From assembly GCA_003024985.2 (NCBI GenBank), contig PXIH01S0018576.1: DNA of 12,514 bases; one strand, 5' to 3'. Positions within the stretch are counted from its first letter, which is position 1; each line of letters starts with the position of its first letter. The position numbers and the translations under genes are program-made. This DNA is from Euperipatoides rowelli. Taxonomy: Eukaryota; Onychophora; Udeonychophora; Euonychophora; Peripatopsidae. The notes beneath the pieces were generated by a model, which was not told the DNA's origin, did not search any database, and was given only the letters and a program-made list of their open reading frames with translations. This document shows, in pieces, positions 8,140-12,514 of the stretch.

Positions 8140-8330
8140 AGAAAAATCTTTATTGCTACGATTAGTTTGGAGAAACGATTGAAAGCGATCTTTAAACAGC
8201 TAAAACGTTGTTTCCTATGGGAAAATAATGTTGGCTTTACATGATTTTGATTTACGCACACTGATTTCCAGGAAACCTAACCCCTACGTAAATCGAGAAC
8301 TACCTATACACGTTAATCGCTTAAGTATAG
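8140..8330 (-). other. Possible old repeat with an 8-bp inverted pair
   Basis: GATTTACG (8249-8256) and CGTAAATC (8287-8294) form a perfect inverted pair around a 30-bp loop. On the minus strand the text around them, from TTCTCGATTTACGTAGGGGT to CCCATAGGAAACAACG, looks like dispersed repeats that I associate loosely with metazoan DNA transposons. I cannot name a family, and no termini or target duplication are visible. Confidence 0.25.
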
Positions 8331-8451
8331 CAGAAGATTTATTTTCCTCTTAGTTTTCTGTAAAATGAGAGAAAAGAATAAATACATTCAATTGCTTGTG
8401 GGAAGTAGACTTTCATGGAAAAGATCTTCTTAGACCGGATTTTGAAATTTG

Positions 8452-8694
8452 GGTCAAAATTCGTTATCTGCCCACCAATATGGCTGACAGAAATAAGTTC
8501 AAATTATCAAAATCGGCGCTCAGCAAAGGATTATTTCACCTCTAGATCATCCTAGGGTTCAGGGTTACGGTAAGGTTAGGACTGTAAAGAAAATATACTA
8601 AAATTGGTGAGAAAAATAGTAATTCTACATGCTATGTTTTAGTTGTCGCGTAACTCCTAACGTTATGTTGTGGGGCAGATAACGGATTATTACC
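8452..8694 (+). mobile_element. Short TIR element, copy 1 (243 bp)
   Basis: The left end GGTCAAAATTCGTTATCTG and the reverse complement of the right end, GGTAATAATCCGTTATCTG, form an imperfect inverted repeat that continues into GCCC. Flanks are GAAATTTG (8444-8451) and AAAATTTG (8695-8702), an 8-bp duplication with one mismatch. The whole body aligns in the same orientation with the element at 9948-10197, including CCACCAATATGGCTGAC near the left end, GCGCTCAGCAAA, and the core at 8529-8588. There is no coding capacity. An 8-bp duplication allows hAT, P or Merlin; the GG-starting terminus is not the usual hAT CAGGG, so the superfamily is left open. Confidence 0.82.
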
Positions 8695-8702
8695 AAAATT
8701 TG

Positions 8703-9605
8703 TTTGAATGGTACAACTACAATAAAAAAATATGTAAACAGTAGGAGGAAATCCGTATCGCTAAAACTCAGTATGGAAATTTTTTTTTTTTATTATAATG
8801 GACCAAATGGATTCATTACCCTAACATAGTTATTTATTAGTGGGAGAAATGAATACGACATTCCTGCTTCTTCTGCATCATTAGATGATCTAAAATAAAA
8901 CCCAGTTTCATGATTAAAGTTCAGTTATCTTTGGATTGGTAAATTTTGACAATTTTTTTCTCTCAAAATTGGCAAAACAGCTTTTTTATTTGGTGATCAA
9001 AATGATCTAATTTGTTGAAAATAACTCCTGAAAAATATTAAAGTGGGAACAATAGACGAAAAAAAAATCGAGTGTGTGTTGGGGGGGGGGGGGGGGTCGT
9101 AATGTCTATGTCCCTCAAACTCTGTTGATTTCTGTATTTTTTTAATGTCCAAGACCAGAGTTTTTCTGATGTAAAAACGTTTCTAATTGATTAAATTGGC
9201 ATATAAAAACATTTTGAAAGTATTATTCTCTCAAGATTTATGTGGTCACCATGGGAACGATGTAAACAATCTTTCAAAATCTTTTCTTGTGTTATTTAAG
9301 AATGTTTCTTCTTTCTTTCAAATGTCTTATTTAAAAATAAAGCAGTGCTTTGATTTAATCAGACATTGAATTTAAAAAAAATAGAATTGGATAGGATTAA
9401 AGGAAGGACTGAGAAAAAAAAAAAAATTTTAATAAAGAAATAAAAAGTTATAAAAATGTTTTAAAGAGGTACTGATATTTTAACCAAATTGAATGTTTTA
9501 AATTTAATTAAATAAATGTGATTAGTCCNAATATCTCCTTTCCCCATAATTAAATAAAACAAATTTCTCACAAAAGTGCACTGATTAATGAAATTCAAGC
9601 CAAAA
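8703..9605. other. AT-rich spacer without a gene
   Basis: Low-complexity DNA between two copies of the short TIR family. It contains the G run at 9081-9096, a 13-base A run near 9414-9426 and an undetermined base at 9529. A 60-codon frame at 9187-9369 has no recognisable features. Confidence 0.6.
9081..9096 (+). repeat. 16-base G homopolymer
   Basis: Sixteen consecutive G bases follow a short GTGTGTGTT run. Long G runs can fold into quadruplexes and are prone to length errors in sequencing, so the exact length should be treated with care. Confidence 0.9.
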
Positions 9606-9777
9606 ATGCATTGCAAAGAGGAGAGAGAGAGAGAGAAAAGGGAGAAAGAGGTCTAGCCAAGGGAGGGGAGGGGGATAATAAATATTAAAATTAAATTAAA
9701 ATATGCATTGCAAAGAGGAGAGAGAGAGAGAGAAAAGGGAGAAAGAGGTCTAGCCAGGGGAGGGGAGGGGGATAATA
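9606..9777 (+). repeat. 97-bp tandem duplication with polypurine core
   Basis: Two 75-bp copies (9606-9680 and 9703-9777) differ by one substitution (CCAAGGG against CCAGGGG). A 22-bp AT-rich linker separates them, giving a 97-bp period. Each copy starts ATGCATTGCAAAG, then has a (GA)n run, GGGAGAAAGAGGTCTAGCC and a G-rich GGGAGGGGAGGGGG block. Near identity suggests a recent duplication, or possibly an assembly artefact. A frame at 9708-9902 starting inside the second copy is a low-complexity by-product. Confidence 0.9.
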
Positions 9778-9947
9778 GAATGGAAATGCACTTTGTATCG
9801 GATATGTCCAAACTGAGGGTGGGGTGCAAAAGTGATGCAAAAATAATTTTTTACCGCCAACTTCACTTATGGAAAATTAAAAACTTTTTAGATTATCTAT
9901 AATATGTAAAAAGAAGAATTAATTCAATAATCATTAATATGAATTAC

Positions 9948-10197
9948 AGTCAGATTCTGTTATCTGCCCACCAATATGGCTGACGGTAGTAAGTTGAAAT
10001 TATCTAGATAGCGCTCAGCAAAAGATTATTTAACCGCTAGATTATCCTAGGGTTCAGGGCTATCGTAAGGTTAGGACTGTAAAGAAAATATACTAAAATT
10101 GACGTTAAAAAATACTTATTCGAAAGGCTACTAAGTTTTAGTTGTGACGCTACTCCTATTGTTAATTTTGTTGGTGGGCAGATAACGGAATCTGACC
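9948..10197 (+). mobile_element. Short TIR element, copy 2 (250 bp)
   Basis: The left end AGTCAGATTCTGTTATCTGC and the right end, read as its complement GGTCAGATTCCGTTATCTGC, match except at two positions and continue together through CCACCAA, giving about 28 bp of inverted repeat. Flanks are TGAATTAC (9940-9947) and TAAATGAC (10198-10205), an 8-bp duplication with two mismatches. It aligns with copy 1 along its whole length, and its longer, cleaner termini best show the family's ends. No coding capacity; a 91-codon minus-strand frame at 10037-10312 crosses the element boundary and is not a gene. Confidence 0.85.
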
Positions 10198-10205
10198 TAA
10201 ATGAC

Positions 10206-10711
10206 AGCATCAAATCGTATATTATCAATGCTATTTTAAACTTTGTCAATTTAGTTTTACATGGCATCAGCAGGTAATCTTGTAATTGAGCAAAGTTTTG
10301 GCCGCTATTCATAATTATTTACGATTTGATTGCAACGCCAAACAGAAATAGTGATAAATTTTGACATATAAATAGATTATGATTTTGCGCAAAAGAAATT
10401 AAGAATCTTTGAAATGGAAGTCTTTTTGATAGCGTGCATTCTGATTGGCTTGTTTAGAAAAAATATATACATCTATTAAATGTGAAGCACACTTACTAGA
10501 CCAATTTGGCTGTACAGCAACTTCAAAAGGATTCTTCCCTTTTCTGGGACTATTTCCATATGTCAATTCCTACTTTTCACGATATATTACATTTAGTCCA
10601 TGACTATCTTACATAAATAAACACCCAATTTAGAAATGCAGTTTGTAACAAGTATAAATAGTTTTAAATATACAATTAGTAAATAAATATACAATTACAA
10701 CAAAGCAATAA
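10206..10711. other. AT-rich spacer without a gene
   Basis: No coding, repeat or RNA structure could be supported between copy 2 of the short TIR element and the left arm of the large inverted repeat. Confidence 0.6.
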
Positions 10712-11099
10712 AAGTGTATTGTCGGTGTTAATTTTAAGAAAAGCTAGAAACGTTATTTTTACTTTAAAAGTCATGTTTAATTCATCATTTCTTCATATTC
10801 GATTAAATAATTCAGATAATCTCAGTTTATTAAGCCACGTTTACATATAATGAAATGCGAGACCTGACATCATGACACCATCATCTTGATGATGCTGTTG
10901 TTTTAGGCAGTGTACCGGTACTCTTATACAAGATCTCGGATATTTGGTCTAGCAGATCACATTGAAAACAAAGTACAATAGCTTACGGTAAAAATAAAAC
11001 ATCCCTTAGTAATAATAATATCCAATCATTCGATTTTACTTTTTTTTTTTTTGTATTTGAACTCATTGGTTGGGTTTAAATGCAAAGAAAAATCCCAAC
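10712..11099 (+). repeat. Large inverted repeat, left arm
   Basis: This arm pairs with the reverse complement of about 11522-11884. The outer limits are AAGTGTATT near 10712 and AATACACTT ending near 11884. An 81-bp stretch (10757-10837 against 11763-11843) differs at only about six positions; further in the match is weaker and broken by small indels, such as an extra segment with ACCGGTACTCTTATACAAG on this side. Shared landmarks include AATGAAATGCGAGA-CTGAC, CTGTTGTTTTAGGCA, CTAGCAGA and GCTTACGGTAAAAA. The inner end has a GTTGGG/CCCAAC hairpin (11069-11074 and 11094-11099). It is either one of two head-to-head copies of an unknown repeat or a long terminal inverted repeat of a single element. 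Confidence 0.88.
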
Positions 11100-11521
11100 G
11101 ATAATAACTTACGAGTGCCGTAGGCTATTATCGACACTATACAACCTAGATCTAGAGTTAATTTGAAGTTATAATAAAGTTTATTAGATAAATATTATTC
11201 TGCATATTAAATTTAATGTAAATCTCATTTCTAATAAATAAATTATAAATTTATTTACATTGGAGTTTTTCCTTATGAACTTGCGTTAGGTTAGTTTACA
11301 AAATGTTGAACATTCTCGCAAAACGAGCCATGGCCGTGAGAGGTCTCGCTTTGGTGTTTAAGAATCTTTATATTGTGATTTATAAATTATGGAGTGAGTT
11401 AGATTTAATGTATTTTCTGGAGCTTTTTCCTGTAAAAAATTGAAATTGCATTATACAGTTTGGTTTTGTTTTTTTCCCGTTCCGTATCAAATATTTGTAT
11501 GATTATTAATTTTGTATTCAG
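11100..11521. other. Loop of the large inverted repeat
   Basis: About 425 bp of sequence lies between the two arms. It is AT-rich except for a short GC-containing island around 11280-11350, where a 46-codon frame starts. No similarity between the loop and the arms was seen. If the inverted repeat is a single foldback-type element, this would be its unique centre. Confidence 0.5.
11303..11443 (+). CDS. Small open frame of unknown status, 46 codons
   Basis: ATG at 11303 to TGA at 11441-11443. The first twenty residues, MLNILAKRAMAVRGLALVFK, are basic and hydrophobic with no acidic residue, similar in composition to a mitochondrial targeting sequence or to a membrane-interacting peptide. The rest is hydrophobic and aromatic. 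The first half is coded by the only relatively GC-rich patch in the area. It could be a first coding exon, a small peptide gene or chance. I recognise no family, no strong splice donor was identified, and there is no promoter or polyadenylation evidence. Confidence 0.15.
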   Translation: MLNILAKRAMAVRGLALVFKNLYIVIYKLWSELDLMYFLELFPVKN

Positions 11522-11884
11522 ATTGGGAAACTTATTTATTTTTTATTCAAACCCAATGTGTTTAAATTAAAAAAAAAATGCAAAATTAAATGATCCGTTA
11601 ATATTAAGGGATATTTTATTTTTTACCGTAAGCGATTGTACGGTACTTAATTTTCAATGCAGTCTGCTAGGCCAAATTTCCGAGATAGTACATTGCCTAA
11701 AACAACAGTGCTATCAAGATGACGTGTCATGACGTCAGATCTCGCATTTCATTATTTGAAAATGGCTTAATAAAGTGAGATTATCTTAATTATTTAATCA
11801 AATATGAAAAAATGTTGAATTAAACGTGACTTTTAAAGTAAAAATAAACCATTTTATCTTAAAATTAGCACCGATAATACACTT
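11522..11884 (-). repeat. Large inverted repeat, right arm
   Basis: Reverse-complement partner of 10712-11099. Here the inner hairpin is ATTGGG/CCCAAT (11522-11527 and 11552-11557), so the closing pair differs from the left arm (G-C there, A-T here) while pairing is kept. A perfect CRE-type octamer TGACGTCA lies at 11730-11737; the left arm has a changed version. No clear target duplication was found outside the two arms. Confidence 0.88.
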
Positions 11885-11960
11885 AAAAAAACATACAACA
11901 TATTCAATTAATCTTTATTCAGTTTAATTCATAAACAACAATCTTACTTTTTCTTTAGCC

Positions 11961-12419
11961 CAGGGTTTCTTAACATATGCGTCCTGACCCAAAATTGGGT
12001 CGCTTGGCATATTTCGTTGGTCACAAAATATTTTCAACAAAACTAATATTTTAACTTCTGCGTATGTATTTTTCTGATGGAAGTTATGTCAAAATTATCG
12101 AAATGAATCAAAAACGATTATTTCACCTCTTGATTATCATAGGGTTGGGACATAGTACATTTCACCCGTTGTTGGAGCTTAGGGTTCAGGGTAACAATAA
12201 GGTTAGGATTGTAAATTTAAAAAAAATTAAGGCTGCTATCCATTTTGATCATGTGACTAAATGGGACTTAGGCTATCCAGTTTCTAGGCGCTTGTGTCAT
12301 TGTATGGGAGTCGGCCATTTTCTAGACACTGAATATTTTGGATGTACTGTATTTGCTGTCAGGCATCCAAAACTATTACCCCAATTCTGGTCACGACTCA
12401 AAACGGTTAAGAAATCCTG
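11961..12419. mobile_element. Non-autonomous hAT element, 459 bp
   Basis: The left end is CAGGGTTTCTTAACATATGC. The complement of the right end is CAGGATTTCTTAACCGTTTT, and the two stay alignable for about 40 bp through TGACC and AATTGGG. Flanks are CTTTAGCC (11953-11960) and CTTTACAG (12420-12427); five of eight bases agree directly, and more if two inserted bases are allowed. GACCCAA-AA-TTGGGTC (11986-12001) is a subterminal hairpin. The interior from about 12090 to 12215 is related to the core of the two short TIR elements at 8452 and 9948. A 133-codon frame (12064-12465) runs across the right terminus into the flank and is not a transposase. Confidence 0.8.
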
Positions 12420-12514
12420 CTTTACAGCCATTCCATGCCAAAGTGACCCTGGACATTGTTTTTAAAAGTTTAATATTTCTTTCTGTATATTAATAATATT
12501 AAGTCCTTATTACT

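Noticed and set aside
9708-9902. 64-codon frame starting in the GA-rich repeat
   Set aside because: The first third is a low-complexity product of the (GA)n run, and the frame is absent from the first repeat copy.
9948-10197. Interpretation of the short TIR element as Tc1/mariner with a TA target site
   Set aside because: A TA can be found at both edges, but the ends then need a one-base shift. The 8-bp flanks fit both copies better, and the first copy has no TA pair.
10037-10312. 91-codon minus-strand frame
   Set aside because: It overlaps the right half of the second short TIR element and its flank. The matching frame is not kept in the first copy at 8452-8694.
11730-11737. Perfect CRE octamer TGACGTCA
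   Set aside because: One octamer in a repeat arm, not kept in the partner arm. No promoter or gene nearby supports regulation.
12064-12465. 133-codon frame, the longest in the window
   Set aside because: It crosses the right terminus of the hAT element and ends in flanking DNA, and overlaps the repeat core shared with non-coding elements. A real gene would not follow those limits.

Overview
This is an AT-rich eukaryotic window, most likely from an invertebrate animal genome. It contains no convincing host gene. No long open frame looks like a conserved protein, and no tRNA, rRNA, CRISPR or bacterial operon structure is visible. Introns, 8-bp target-site duplications (TSDs), a LINE-type tail and a satellite array all point to a nuclear metazoan genome. 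The species cannot be fixed from the sequence. One ambiguous base (n) is at 9529.

Layout. Bases 1-3470 are mostly unstructured AT-rich DNA, with degraded hAT-like transposon ends near 86 and 1726 and one higher-GC block at 820-1060. Bases 3476-4045 are a degenerate satellite of roughly 40-bp monomers in an A-B-C higher-order unit of about 122 bp. Bases 4126-4531 are a short non-autonomous hAT element with a perfect 8-bp TSD. Bases 4944-6538 are a nested nest: a hAT element interrupted by two other hAT elements (5096-5540 and 5556-6232), each with a perfect TSD, whose target sites overlap by one base. The first inner element keeps the 5' end of its transposase gene, including what looks like a 75-bp intron. 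Bases 6896-7327 are a fifth hAT element. Bases about 7490-7850 are the 3' end of a minus-strand LINE of CR1/L2-like type.

Bases 8452-8694 and 9948-10197 are two same-orientation copies of one short TIR family with imperfect 8-bp TSDs. A 97-bp polypurine tandem duplication (9606-9777) and a 16-base G run lie between them. Bases 10712-11884 form a large inverted repeat with arms of about 360-390 bp around a loop of about 425 bp, which holds a 46-codon open frame. Bases 11961-12419 are another hAT element; its interior shares a core block with the two short TIR elements.

The window is therefore best read as an accessory, transposon-dense intergenic (or intronic) region. All mobile elements seen look non-functional by themselves: none carries a complete transposase or reverse transcriptase. 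The non-autonomous hAT elements would depend on transposases encoded elsewhere.
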